Shown: positions 24,226 to 33,192, numbered from the stretch's first letter. The stretch is 49,626 nt of DNA from Balneolaceae bacterium (GCA_003559375.1 PWLN01000191.1:1-49626), one strand, 5' to 3'. The notes: generated by a model from the letters alone, not told the origin. Numbers and translations are program-made.

Positions 24226-25467
24226 ATGCTGAAATACTCGCTTTCAATTCTTATCCCTTTCTTTCTTGTTTCAGTTTTTTCCTGTCAACCTCCATCTCCT
24301 GAGGCGGAAGTGGCTGAAGAACGTGTTATTCTTGGTGCCGAGATATTTATTGAGCGGCATCTTGATGAACTTGAAGGGCAACGGGTTGGCCTTGTTATGA
24401 ATCCAACCGCGAGAATAGGCAGGGTTCATATGCTCGACCGTTTGTTGGAGTTGAATGTGAACATTACGGCGCTGTTTGCTCCTGAGCACGGTTTTCGTGG
24501 CGAAGCAGGCGCAGGCGAAAGGATTGAAGACGGTATTGACAGGGCAACAAGGTTGCCGGTATTTTCACTATACGGGGATACCCGCCAGCCAACAATGGAG
24601 ATGCTCGAGCATGTTGATGTATTGATATTTGATATGCAGGATGTTGGTGCACGTTTCTATACCTATATCGCAACATTGGGCCTTGTCATAGAATCGGCAG
24701 ATGAAGCAGGCATCCCGGTGTGGGTACTTGACCGTCCTAATCCTGCCGGTGGGAATTATGTGAGCGGCTGGATCATGCAAAATGAGTTTAAATCATTTGT
24801 TGGACCGTATCCAATTCCCATTGCACATGGCCTTACGATGGGTGAAATTGCACGGATGATGGTAGGTGAACGCTGGATCAATTTTGAAAATGAACCGGAT
24901 GTTCGTGTAGTACCAATGGAAGGTTGGAGCCGCGACATGAAATGGCCGGACACTGGCCTTAGATGGGTTGCACCTTCACCCAATCTGCCTACTTTCGAGC
25001 ACGCATATTTTTATCTTGGTACTGTATTTTATGAAGGAACCAGTTTATCGGAAGGCAGGGGAACCATTGACCCGTTTCTGCTTTTGGGTGACCCTTCAAC
25101 GTCATTATCAGATGCAGATATTGAGCGTCTTCAAAATATTTCCCCGAGCATATTGGTTGAACCAACACAGTTTACGCCTATGTCGATACCGGGTGTTGCT
25201 CCTTCGCCCAAGCATGAAGGAGTATTGTGCTATGGTGTTTTTCTCTCAGCAGTTGATTATGATTTTGATCCCGTACGTGCTGGTCTTGAGATTTTTTCAG
25301 TTCTTATGCAGGCAACCCGAAATTATGAGCTTCGAAATTTCAGATTTCTCCTTGCCGGCACAAGGGAAATCGACCGGCTGATTCGTGGTGAGATACGGAC
25401 TGATGACATCGATTTTGGCCTGGAAAACTATCTTGAACAGAGAAAGCCTTATTTGCTTTACGAATAA
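24226..25467 (+). CDS. DUF1343 lipoprotein, NamZ-like exo-beta-N-acetylmuramidase
   Basis: This 413-residue protein has a lipoprotein signal (lipobox around VFSC, Cys at about 20) and a full DUF1343 domain. The DUF1343 segments GLVMNPTA, FAPEHGFRGEAGAGE, DMQDVGARFYTY and VLDRPNPAGG are all visible. Bacillus NamZ from this family (GH171) releases MurNAc from the non-reducing end of peptidoglycan fragments; that activity is inferred here. The periplasmic lipid-anchored location fits muropeptide turnover, and the GH20 enzyme at 16010-18613 could act on the GlcNAc ends of the same fragments. It is a single gene, convergent with the rRNA methyltransferase (14 bases apart). Confidence 0.9.
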   Translation: MLKYSLSILIPFFLVSVFSCQPPSPEAEVAEERVILGAEIFIERHLDELEGQRVGLVMNPTARIGRVHMLDRLLELNVNITALFAPEHGFRGEAGAGERIEDGIDRATRLPVFSLYGDTRQPTMEMLEHVDVLIFDMQDVGARFYTYIATLGLVIESADEAGIPVWVLDRPNPAGGNYVSGWIMQNEFKSFVGPYPIPIAHGLTMGEIARMMVGERWINFENEPDVRVVPMEGWSRDMKWPDTGLRWVAPSPNLPTFEHAYFYLGTVFYEGTSLSEGRGTIDPFLLLGDPSTSLSDADIERLQNISPSILVEPTQFTPMSIPGVAPSPKHEGVLCYGVFLSAVDYDFDPVRAGLEIFSVLMQATRNYELRNFRFLLAGTREIDRLIRGEIRTDDIDFGLENYLEQRKPYLLYE

Positions 25468-25481
25468 GATGGGGCATTTTT

Positions 25482-26234
25482 TTATTTCATTGATCTTTGA
25501 CGTCTCCATTCATAACAGATCAAAGCCGCGCTCACAGAAGCATTTAGTGATTCTACATCATTTGACATAGGTATTGATAAGACAAAATCGCAGTGCTCTC
25601 GTGTTTTTTTCCGGATACCGCGTCCTTCATTTCCGATAACAAACGCCATGGGAACATTATAATGATGATTCCAAATTGGCTCACCTTCCATATCCATACC
25701 GGCTATCCAGAATTTCTTTTCTTTCAATGATTGTATTGCACGGTTGAGGTTTACAGTTCGTACAATCGGAATGCGTCCGGCAGTACCGGCACTTGTTTTC
25801 AATACTGCAGCACTAACGGGTGCCTGTCGGTGTTTTGGCACGATAATAGCGTTGATATCTGCTGCGGCAGCGGTTCTCAATATGGCACCAAAATTGTGTG
25901 GATCTTCAATTTCATCGAGCAACAGTACTGCTGTATCGGAATCCGGCTCAAAAGAATCAAGCCACTCGTCAAAATCAAGATATTCAGCAAGGCTGATGGC
26001 TGCAATCACACCCTGGTCATTTACACTTCCAACGAGTTCATATAATTTCGATCCCGGAACGTCAGCAACAGGAATCCGGTTTTTTGAGGCAAGTTCGATA
26101 ATTGAGGAAAGGCCACGAAGGTTGCTCCCTTTTTTCAGATAGATTTTATCGATCTGACCGGGGTTGTTTTTTAAAACCTCTTCAACTGGGTTTCTTCCGA
26201 AAATAAATGTGTTCTCTTTTTCCAATCCGTTCAA
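25482..26234 (-). CDS. rlmB: SpoU/TrmH-family RNA 2'-O-methyltransferase, RlmB-type
   Basis: This 250-residue SPOUT methyltransferase has a short N-terminal substrate-binding domain (FGRNPVEEVLK at 12-22) and a C-terminal knotted SAM-binding domain. The knot motifs are LLDEIEDPHNFGAILRTAAA, VIGNEGRGI and IPMSNDVESLNASVSAAL. RlmB methylates the 2'-OH of G2251 in 23S rRNA; the N-terminal domain and length fit RlmB rather than a tRNA-specific TrmH, though the exact target is inferred. It ends 14 bases from the convergent DUF1343 gene. Confidence 0.92.
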   Translation of the reverse strand: MNGLEKENTFIFGRNPVEEVLKNNPGQIDKIYLKKGSNLRGLSSIIELASKNRIPVADVPGSKLYELVGSVNDQGVIAAISLAEYLDFDEWLDSFEPDSDTAVLLLDEIEDPHNFGAILRTAAAADINAIIVPKHRQAPVSAAVLKTSAGTAGRIPIVRTVNLNRAIQSLKEKKFWIAGMDMEGEPIWNHHYNVPMAFVIGNEGRGIRKKTREHCDFVLSIPMSNDVESLNASVSAALICYEWRRQRSMK

Positions 26235-26298
26235 AATTAATTTCAGTTTCCCGATTCGTTTTATAAATTAAATCAGATATACAAGATAACCCAATCCT

Positions 26299-26649
26299 AT
26301 GGCTGGAAATCAGAAAAAAACAGATTTACCGTATGAAAGCTTTGAAGTAAGACCAGGAAAAAAAACTTCAAAAAGTGGTGGTTTCAGGGTACGTTCACTA
26401 TTTACCAATAGCCATACTGTTATTCCATTATTGTCAGGGGCGGTTATGGTTCTGTCAGGACTCACAATTGTAAGTATTACCATGCTTGGTTTGATTCACT
26501 CACTTTGGATTTCCATACTTACAAGCCTTCTTGGATGTATTTCCTGTATGCTTGGAGGTTTTTTAATTTATCAGACCGTGACCTCACATGGATCATTTGA
26601 CGGACTCATCAATCAGGCAATCCGCAGAGTGATTAATTCACAAAATTAG
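26299..26649 (+). CDS. Small two-helix membrane protein of unknown function
   Basis: This 116-residue protein has a basic hydrophilic N-terminus of about 40 residues and two closely spaced hydrophobic helices (about 44-68 and 70-94). A short C-terminal tail ends in NQAIRRVINSQN. No family was recognised. It is divergent from rlmB, 64 bases apart. The codon pattern and length look genuine, but function cannot be assigned. Confidence 0.6.
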   Translation: MAGNQKKTDLPYESFEVRPGKKTSKSGGFRVRSLFTNSHTVIPLLSGAVMVLSGLTIVSITMLGLIHSLWISILTSLLGCISCMLGGFLIYQTVTSHGSFDGLINQAIRRVINSQN

Positions 26650-26814
26650 AACTTCATTTTTAAAATCATATTGTTCATCATATTTACAGCTATAAAACCA
26701 GGTAAATATGCGGCACACCTGCGATAAAAGTGAAATATTATTTTGATGATATCTTGATAATGTTCAGCATTGTCTACATTTTTGTTTATCAAACTGAATC
26801 AATGGTGCAAATAC

Positions 26815-27687
26815 ATGCTATTTCATCTGAAAAGCTTGCCTCTTCTGTTCCCGATATTATTTCTGGCAGTGATTTCCTGCACCAAACCATTGGAACCGGA
26901 AACGGTTTTACCACCGCCTGAAATGCCAGATTCTGAAATATTTAATCTTGATTTTACAGGAATTACATCAAATCCATCAGGAGCGAAACAGCCTGGCTAT
27001 CTGGACTGGATACCCGCAGAAATGATTGATTTTGATCTGCAGAAGGCTTTGGATGATCCGTTTTCACTTGCACTGGCTTTTATTGCGGATTACCGGAGGG
27101 GAATGGTGAATCAGCTGCGATCTATTTTTTTCTCCACATTTCAAAATGTAAATGAATTAACGCCTGAGCTTTTTGATGAACAGTATATATGGAATTTCAG
27201 GTCAAATATTTATGATCCGGATATGGGCATGCCGATGATATGGAGCGACCTGAAACTTGTTGCTATGAGAGTAGCTGAAGGTAATGTAGACTGGAGGCTT
27301 TACAGGGTTACTGAAGGTGAAGAAGTTTTTGTGGCTGTCGGGCACACATCAAGAAGCAACCGTTTGGGTAACTGGATCTTTTTCTTTCATGATGGTATGC
27401 AGATGCCTGCGTTCAGTTTCAGCTGGGAAAGGAAAAACGGGCAGACTGCAAAACTTTATTCTGATCTCCATTTTGTGAATGTATCTACGAGTTACCTTCA
27501 CAATGGAGATTGGATAATACATACCCAAGAGAGGAGTGAAACTGTTGAGAATACTCTTTTCGCTGATGTAAGGTGGAGCAGGCGAACGGGTGAAGGTACT
27601 CTTTTCATCAGTTCATATAGCCTCCCTGAAGGAATTACTCTTTGTTGGGACAGTTACCGTGTACCACTTAATGAATGCAGCCATTAA
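26815..27687 (+). CDS. Predicted lipoprotein of unknown function
   Basis: From the ATG at 26815 the product has about 290 residues, beginning with a lipoprotein signal peptide ending in AVISC. A TTG at 26770 would add 15 residues before the signal and is less likely. The mature part is rich in aromatic residues and acidic patches, with GVRW/RTGEGTLF-like beta-strand patterns late in the sequence, suggesting a beta-sandwich or porin-associated fold. No family or catalytic residues are recognised. It is convergent with the uracil-DNA glycosylase gene (66 bases). Confidence 0.65.
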   Translation: MLFHLKSLPLLFPILFLAVISCTKPLEPETVLPPPEMPDSEIFNLDFTGITSNPSGAKQPGYLDWIPAEMIDFDLQKALDDPFSLALAFIADYRRGMVNQLRSIFFSTFQNVNELTPELFDEQYIWNFRSNIYDPDMGMPMIWSDLKLVAMRVAEGNVDWRLYRVTEGEEVFVAVGHTSRSNRLGNWIFFFHDGMQMPAFSFSWERKNGQTAKLYSDLHFVNVSTSYLHNGDWIIHTQERSETVENTLFADVRWSRRTGEGTLFISSYSLPEGITLCWDSYRVPLNECSH

Positions 27688-27753
27688 TAATGAGGCAGCG
27701 GCAGCGGGTAATTTTCCACTTTTTATTTCAGGTATGACGAAATTCGATTTGTA

Positions 27754-28566
27754 TTAGGGTTTTCCACCAAGTTCGTTATACCGTTGCCGAACTTTTTGCA
27801 CATCTTCCCACGTAGGCCGCTTCCATTGCGAGTTTCTCAATAACGCTGCGGGATGGTAGGTAACGGTGAGTTCTGCTCCTCTGAATGGGTAAAATACACC
27901 ACGCAAATTTTTTAGGGAATCTTCTTTATTGAGAAGCGTGGTTCCGGAGACTTTTCCGAGACAGAGAATGATTTTTGGCTGAATAAGATCTATTTGCCTT
28001 AATAAATAGGGGAGGCTGCGCAGCCGCTCATCGGGATTTGGGTTACGGTTTCCTGGAGGGCGATGCTTAAGAATGTTGGCGATATAGACATCATCACGCT
28101 TAAATTTTATCGCAGCAAGTATTTTGTTTAATAACTGTCCGGCAGCACCCACAAATGGCTCACCCTGAATATCCTCTTGTTCGCCAGGCGCTTCACCGAT
28201 CAGCATTAGGTCGGCATGCGGATTGCCTACACCAAAAACAAGATTGGTGCCCTGCAGGTCGGTATGCAGATCATTGGCCTGTTCACAGAGTTTCTTCAAC
28301 TCGCCAAGCGTGGTACACGCTGATAGCTTTTCCTGAAGTGTAAGCTCTTTATGGACGTTTGAATGAACTACAGAGTTATCATCAACCTTGATATTCTTCT
28401 CTGATCTAATTGTGTCTTTCTTTTCGGGAATGGTTATAAACTCGGTTTCTTCTTGTTTGTCGTTTATTTCCGGTATTTCCGGAAGAGAAAATGGTCCGTA
28501 AATTTCCCTTTCCGCATCGAGAAACCTAATAATGTCGTTTAGCAGGCTTTTTTCAGATTCGTTCAT
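27754..28566 (-). CDS. Family-4-like uracil-DNA glycosylase lacking most Fe-S cysteines
   Basis: This 270-residue protein has a family-4 uracil-DNA glycosylase core after a poorly conserved, acidic leader of about 75 residues. The water-activating motif GEAPGEQED is at 124-132, PFVGAAGQLL at 137-146, and the second active-site motif HPAALLRN at 238-245. Thermophilic family-4 enzymes use four cysteines for a [4Fe-4S] cluster; here the first is kept (C94), while the others align with A97, H168 (KHRPPGNR) and S184. The enzyme probably lacks the cluster. It would remove uracil arising from cytosine deamination. It is likely a single gene. Confidence 0.85.
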   Translation of the reverse strand: MNESEKSLLNDIIRFLDAEREIYGPFSLPEIPEINDKQEETEFITIPEKKDTIRSEKNIKVDDNSVVHSNVHKELTLQEKLSACTTLGELKKLCEQANDLHTDLQGTNLVFGVGNPHADLMLIGEAPGEQEDIQGEPFVGAAGQLLNKILAAIKFKRDDVYIANILKHRPPGNRNPNPDERLRSLPYLLRQIDLIQPKIILCLGKVSGTTLLNKEDSLKNLRGVFYPFRGAELTVTYHPAALLRNSQWKRPTWEDVQKVRQRYNELGGKP

Positions 28567-28595
28567 TGGATAATAAAATGTGGGTTATAACTGTT

Positions 28596-28620
28596 AGCTA
28601 TCAGCTTATAGCTGTAAGCT
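28596..28620. repeat. AGCT-rich overlapping inverted repeats
   Basis: AGCTAT/ATAGCT (28596-28613) and AGCTTA/TAAGCT (28603-28620) are overlapping short inverted repeats between the UDG start and serine hydrolase stop. Comparable TAGCTATCAGCT repeats are common intergenic filler in related bacteria. A weak terminator for the serine hydrolase is possible. Confidence 0.45.
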
Positions 28621-28669
28621 TTCAGTGAAGGTTGAAGGTAATCAAAGCCGAAATCTCTCATCTTCATTG

Positions 28670-30220
28670 CTAATCTATTCTTCTGTATATTACATCACGG
28701 TAATACTCCGTTGGATAGGCTCCAACCTGGAGCAGCATAGGCCTGAGGGAGTAACGAATTTCAAGGGCACCGATCTGGCCTTCATAATCCATGAGAAATT
28801 GCATAAATTCTTCCCGCATGGCAGGATTTCGCCAGTTTACTCTGAAGGTATTGTGATGCCAGTGTTCGAGGTCGGCAGTAAGCTCTTCATCGTCAAATAT
28901 TGTCAGAATGAGAGACCCTTCATGATATCGTACTTCTGCCTGGTCGTACAGATCATTATGGAAGAGCCCGGAATATGACTCAAGAGTGTGTGTAGTTGTT
29001 GTACCGGTGATGCGGGTTGATTCAAATTCTTCCCTGATTATTTTAACAGAGTCGTAATAATTTTGATAATTATTCAGCATTAATGCATTCCAGTCGCGGT
29101 CAGATGTACCAAGCATATAGTCTATGACAGAATAAGCCACGGCAGTCATGAAATTATTGAAGGTATTGGTCATAATGATAATGCCGAAATTATGTTCTGG
29201 CAACAACATATAACTGGTGTTCATGCCGTCTGTTGCGCCACCATGAGAGATCACTCTTTGTCCGCGAAAATCGGTGATATTGTATCCGTAACCATAACTT
29301 CGAACAGGGGCTGAAACGTCGGTAGATTCCAAAGAAACTTTAGGTGTCTGTATATCAGTCAATACAGAGGATGGGATCATTACGATATCATTATAAACGC
29401 CATTATTCAGTTGCATCACCATCCATTTGGCCATATCAGTAGCTGTAGAATTTACACCTCCGGCTGGTGATGAGTTGTCCCAATTTCGGAGGGGAATTGG
29501 TATAACTTCCCCTTTTATATACTGATGCGGCCATGCAAAGTTGCCGTCAGTATGCAGGTCCAGAATACTTGTATTGGTGCGCTTCATATCCATAGGTTCA
29601 AAAAAACGTTCGTGCATAAATGAATCCCAGCTTTGGCCGGTTACCGCCGTTACCACTTCACCGGCAAGTGTATACATTACATTGCTATAAACATAGCCTG
29701 CACGGAATGGTTGTTCAAAAGTATGATAGCGCATATGCCTCAGCAGCTCTTCACGGCTTCGGTTTGTCATAAATTGAAGGCGGTTTCCCAGAATTCGTCC
29801 AACACCAACCTGGTGGGTCAGTAAATCATGGATCGTTACGTGGGCTGTTGCCCATGGATCACTCAATTCAAACCATGGGATGTGCCTGACAACAGGATCT
29901 TTCCATGAGATTAGCCCTTCCTCCACGAGAAGAGCGAGTGAGGAGGCGGTCATGTGTTTACTAACAGAGGCGATACCGAACTGGGTATCAGCATCAACCG
30001 GATGGGAGTCACCAATTTTTAAAACTCCATAACCAGCGGCCAGAATCACTTCTCCGTCTTTAACAACTGCAACTGCCATTCCCGGTATTTGCCACTGTTC
30101 CATCCCGTTTTGAATCCATTCATCAAAATCTTCGGGTATCACCTGCCTGGCGAGAGCCACAGACAGGGTATAGTAAAGCAACAGGAATAATAGTGAGGAG
30201 AGTCGAAAGAGATTTTTCAT
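28670..30220 (-). CDS. Exported serine hydrolase of the beta-lactamase/D-peptidase family
   Basis: This 516-residue protein has an N-terminal signal peptide (about 1-25) and a class C beta-lactamase-like domain. The S85-V-S-K88 nucleophile motif is in FGIASVSKHMTAS, the Y178-S-N180 motif in GYVYSNVMYTLAGE, and HGG in RVISHGGATDG. A C-terminal lipocalin-like or beta-domain of about 130 residues follows. Such proteins act as peptidases, esterases or penicillin-binding-like enzymes in the periplasm; the substrate is not known and resistance is not implied. Confidence 0.9.
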   Translation of the reverse strand: MKNLFRLSSLLFLLLYYTLSVALARQVIPEDFDEWIQNGMEQWQIPGMAVAVVKDGEVILAAGYGVLKIGDSHPVDADTQFGIASVSKHMTASSLALLVEEGLISWKDPVVRHIPWFELSDPWATAHVTIHDLLTHQVGVGRILGNRLQFMTNRSREELLRHMRYHTFEQPFRAGYVYSNVMYTLAGEVVTAVTGQSWDSFMHERFFEPMDMKRTNTSILDLHTDGNFAWPHQYIKGEVIPIPLRNWDNSSPAGGVNSTATDMAKWMVMQLNNGVYNDIVMIPSSVLTDIQTPKVSLESTDVSAPVRSYGYGYNITDFRGQRVISHGGATDGMNTSYMLLPEHNFGIIIMTNTFNNFMTAVAYSVIDYMLGTSDRDWNALMLNNYQNYYDSVKIIREEFESTRITGTTTTHTLESYSGLFHNDLYDQAEVRYHEGSLILTIFDDEELTADLEHWHHNTFRVNWRNPAMREEFMQFLMDYEGQIGALEIRYSLRPMLLQVGAYPTEYYRDVIYRRID

Positions 30221-30320
30221 GAAAATTTAGTTTGAAAACCGGGCTGGGGAAGTTATTAACTTATTTAAGTGAAAAGCTGGAGCGGAGCGTAAGTCCCGAT
30301 AAACATGTCGGGATGAAACA

Positions 30321-30360
30321 TGCAAGAGTGCCCCGACAAGCCTGTCGGGGCACTCTTGCA
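30321..30360. repeat. Perfect 18-base-stem hairpin
   Basis: Positions 30321-30338 (beginning TGCAAGAGTGCC, ending CCGACA) are exactly complementary to 30343-30360, with the four-base loop AGCC. A related shorter hairpin sharing GTCGGG precedes it. No T-run follows on either side, so a mobile REP-like repeat is as likely as a terminator. Confidence 0.75.
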
Positions 30361-30443
30361 GTGTTTAGCGGGTTGTAGAATGAACACCACGTGCTGGTAT
30401 CAATCGTACCTGTGGTACTTAGAGACTTTGTGGCGCATCCAGA

Positions 30444-30463
30444 CCATGGGATGAATCCCATGG
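30444..30463. repeat. CCATGGGAT hairpin
   Basis: CCATGGGAT and ATCCCATGG form a perfect 9-base stem separated by GA. It lies between the large palindrome and the ATCCGC hairpin and probably belongs to the same repeat mosaic. Confidence 0.6.
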
Positions 30464-30477
30464 CTATAATATCAGTC

Positions 30478-30507
30478 ATCCGCATTGCGGATTTTTTTAG
30501 AAATCCG
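30478..30507 (+). repeat. ATCCGC hairpin with T-run and TAGAAATCCG box, copy 1
   Basis: ATCCGC (30478-30483) pairs with GCGGAT (30487-30492) across a three-base loop, followed by a seven-T run and then TAGAAATCCG (30498-30507). The hairpin plus T-run could end plus-strand transcription, though no plus-strand gene is near. The same two pieces recur in the other long gap at 33510-33554 in the opposite order. Confidence 0.55.
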
Positions 30508-30531
30508 AAGCAATGAGTATCCATACAGGTA

Positions 30532-33192
30532 TTATTCTGTCTGGTCGTTTTCTTTCTTTTCTGCTTCCAGTTCTTCCTGGGTTTTGAAAATGGCGTGACC
30601 AGCATTTCCACCCGAGATAATATATGCAACCATATCCCTAAGTTCCTCTTCATTCAGTGGATTGATGAGTCCGGGCGGCATTTGTGAAATTCCCACGGGT
30701 TCAACTCGCAGAACATCGCTTCTGTCAACTATTGCAGGAGGCGCATCCGGGTTGCTGGAGTAAATCTCCAGCATACCACCACGCTCTATAGCAAGGCCTG
30801 TGATTTGCTGCCCGGAGCGAAGGATTACCCGCGAGCTGCTGTATTGATCAGAAATAAGAATATTCGGGTCGATAATTTTCTCCATTAATCCTCTTGTCGA
30901 AAATCTTCGGCTCACATTACTCAGGTCGGGGCCTATGTCGCCGCCATAGATATCAAAACGGTGGCAGCTGCCGCAGGCTGTAACAAAAAAGGCATTTCTT
31001 CCGCGTTCAAAATTCCGGTTACTGCCGGGGCTCAGATTGCCGGAAAGCACAGCCATTGCCTCATTCAACGACCAGTTGCGCCCAGGGCCTTCGGGTGGAG
31101 TCAGGTCAAAATCGAGCTGTCTCACAAGACGAACACCTGTGATATCGGCAACGGCATCTCTCTCTTCATCTGATGAGTTTCTGAGTGCCTCGGAACGAAG
31201 ATCCTCAAGAAACCCGGAATAACTCATTCCTCCAAATCGCTCGGAAGCGTTATTGATAAAGGTAAAATAGTCCCGGCGTTGTTCAATTGTCCATCCATCG
31301 CGCAGATTTCGAAGCATAAATGCGTAACCCAGTTCCTGCACCGGTGGAGGCGAATCAATCATCTGTTGTATTACTCCGCCAAACTCTTCGTTTCTTTCCA
31401 GCAGCTGAATACTCCAATCCGGTTTTTGATCAGGCTTTTCATTTTTTATTAATGTCAGTGCTTTTTCAATGACACGTTCATCTTTCAGATAAACCAACAG
31501 GCTTACAAGTTCAGTATTAACCCTGTCATCATGGTGGGGCAGCAGGTCATTCAGTACATCGGCAACCCGTTTGTTTTCAGTATCATCTGGTTCACCCATT
31601 CTGATGAATACGAGTGATAAAGCCCGGAGTTTGCCAAGAAGCTGATCTGAGGTTAATTCGTTAGGATTGAGCTCAAGCAATGACCGGATAGCATCAGTGC
31701 GTAAATCTGCTGAACCGTTTCGGGCGAGTGCTACGAGAGCTGCAATTCTTGCCTGTGCGTTATTTTCCGTGAGGGCACGATTTGTCCACAGATCTGCCGG
31801 TTGTGATTCAATTGCAACACGTGCAGCATGGCGAATAAACCGATTCTCATCACCCAGATAAGGCCAGGAAAAATCAATGGCATCCGGATGAACCACGCCG
31901 TGGAATGCTTCAAGTTTATGGCGAAGCTCCCTGGCTTCACGCGCCTCAGGATTGTCAACTGGATCGGCAGGAGCTGTTGATTCACTGCCGCGGTATACAA
32001 TACGATAAAGTTGTGAATCCTGGTTACGGCCTCCCGTTACAAAATAGAGATGGCCGTCATTACCAATAACAGCTCCTGTAAGTGGGAGGGGGTTTCCGGA
32101 TACAAATTCCTCAGCTTCTGCCATATAGGTTGGCCCGTAAGGTGTGAGATGAACAGCGTAGATCGTTCCGAATGTCCAGTCGAAAGCAAATAATGCCCTT
32201 TGATATTTTTCCGGAAAAGCAGCACCGGCACCAAATTCAAGAGCAGTTGGTGAACCCGGCCCAATATTGAGCATCGGGGGCAAGCTGTCTTCATAATATT
32301 CCGGCCATTTACCGCTTCCGCTGCGCCATCCATAATCACCGCCACTTATTACATGCACGAGGCGTGTAGGACGATACCAAGGCATGCCCATATCCCATTC
32401 CATATCCGAGTCGTAGGTAAATAGTTCGCCATGTTCATTTACTGCAGCATCAAACTGGTTCCGAAAACCAATACTGACCATTTCCCACTCGGTTGCATCC
32501 GGATTGATCCTTGCTATATATCCACCCGGGGCAAGTAAACCGCGCGCATGGCCACGTGCATCCCACTCCCTTGGCAACAGTAAATCTTCGTCCCAATTAC
32601 TTGCCCTGCTTCGTTTTAGCTCAGACGGTGGAGGTGTATAGTTTCCTGCTACATAAAAAAGGCCTTCCCCATCGGGGGTCTTTACAATAGTGTGATTACC
32701 ATGTTCACTGCCATTAGCTGGCCCGCCAAGAAATTCAAGAAGATTCAACCTGCCGTCGTTATTCTCATCTCTGAAACGGAATAGCCCTGTACCGTTCACG
32801 TTGGCATAAAGATGATCAAAGGCCCATACCATACCAAAAGAACCCGAAAGCGGCATTAAGAATTTTTCAACTTCTACTGAGGGGTCTTCTATCCCTTCAC
32901 CAACAGTAATTTTATACATCCCATGCTGCTGCTGATCTGATGCATAAAATACACCATCAGGGCCTGTAGAAATGGAAACCCATGAGCCATATCGGTCTCG
33001 GGGAACATTATAGAGAAGCTGAACCTCAAACCCTTCTTTTACATACGTTATTGTTGAGCCGTTGTCATCATTCGAAACCACGGTACTCGTTAGATTTTCC
33101 GATAGTTTGCCTTCAGATGGGTACAGATACGAAGAAAAGCTTACAACCAAGCTAATGATAAAGAGCCAACCGGTTAAAATTGTTTTGATCAT
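30532..33192 (-). CDS. Exported propeller/HEAT/cytochrome c protein (PVC-type heme-binding domain)
   Basis: This 886-residue protein has a signal peptide (about 1-25) and an N-terminal glucose/sorbosone-dehydrogenase-like beta-propeller (about 45-405). HEAT-like helices follow (about 425-680), then a C-terminal cytochrome c domain with C740-x2-C743-H744 (ACGSCHRFD) and MPPGLINPL near residue 845, a candidate distal methionine region. This resembles the TIGR02603 putative heme-binding architecture common in Planctomycetes and Bacteroidota. It would be a periplasmic redox protein, possibly a sugar dehydrogenase passing electrons to the respiratory chain; the substrate is unknown. No catalytic PQQ ligands were verified. 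Confidence 0.85.
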   Translation of the reverse strand: MIKTILTGWLFIISLVVSFSSYLYPSEGKLSENLTSTVVSNDDNGSTITYVKEGFEVQLLYNVPRDRYGSWVSISTGPDGVFYASDQQQHGMYKITVGEGIEDPSVEVEKFLMPLSGSFGMVWAFDHLYANVNGTGLFRFRDENNDGRLNLLEFLGGPANGSEHGNHTIVKTPDGEGLFYVAGNYTPPPSELKRSRASNWDEDLLLPREWDARGHARGLLAPGGYIARINPDATEWEMVSIGFRNQFDAAVNEHGELFTYDSDMEWDMGMPWYRPTRLVHVISGGDYGWRSGSGKWPEYYEDSLPPMLNIGPGSPTALEFGAGAAFPEKYQRALFAFDWTFGTIYAVHLTPYGPTYMAEAEEFVSGNPLPLTGAVIGNDGHLYFVTGGRNQDSQLYRIVYRGSESTAPADPVDNPEAREARELRHKLEAFHGVVHPDAIDFSWPYLGDENRFIRHAARVAIESQPADLWTNRALTENNAQARIAALVALARNGSADLRTDAIRSLLELNPNELTSDQLLGKLRALSLVFIRMGEPDDTENKRVADVLNDLLPHHDDRVNTELVSLLVYLKDERVIEKALTLIKNEKPDQKPDWSIQLLERNEEFGGVIQQMIDSPPPVQELGYAFMLRNLRDGWTIEQRRDYFTFINNASERFGGMSYSGFLEDLRSEALRNSSDEERDAVADITGVRLVRQLDFDLTPPEGPGRNWSLNEAMAVLSGNLSPGSNRNFERGRNAFFVTACGSCHRFDIYGGDIGPDLSNVSRRFSTRGLMEKIIDPNILISDQYSSSRVILRSGQQITGLAIERGGMLEIYSSNPDAPPAIVDRSDVLRVEPVGISQMPPGLINPLNEEELRDMVAYIISGGNAGHAIFKTQEELEAEKKENDQTE

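Larger units (their letters stand above)
30221..30531. other. Repeat-rich gap between the serine hydrolase and heme protein genes
   Basis: This 311-base interval holds no gene I can support. It holds a near 40-base perfect palindrome (30321-30360), a smaller TCCCGA/TCGGGA hairpin (30294-30313), a CCATGGGAT/ATCCCATGG hairpin (30444-30463) and an ATCCGC/GCGGAT hairpin with a T-run (30478-30498). It looks like a mosaic of dispersed repeat units and terminators. Confidence 0.6.

Noticed and set aside
28670-30220. Serine hydrolase considered as an antibiotic-resistance beta-lactamase
   Set aside because: The SxxK/YxN fold is shared by many peptidases and esterases; the extra C-terminal domain and context give no support for resistance.
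30294-30498. Cluster of inverted repeats considered as a CRISPR or integron array
   Set aside because: The repeats are different from one another, not regularly spaced, and no cas or integrase gene is nearby.
30261-30653. Open frame of 130 residues overlapping the 886-residue protein
   Set aside because: It crosses the perfect palindrome and the 3' end of a real gene in another frame; its content follows from the hairpins.
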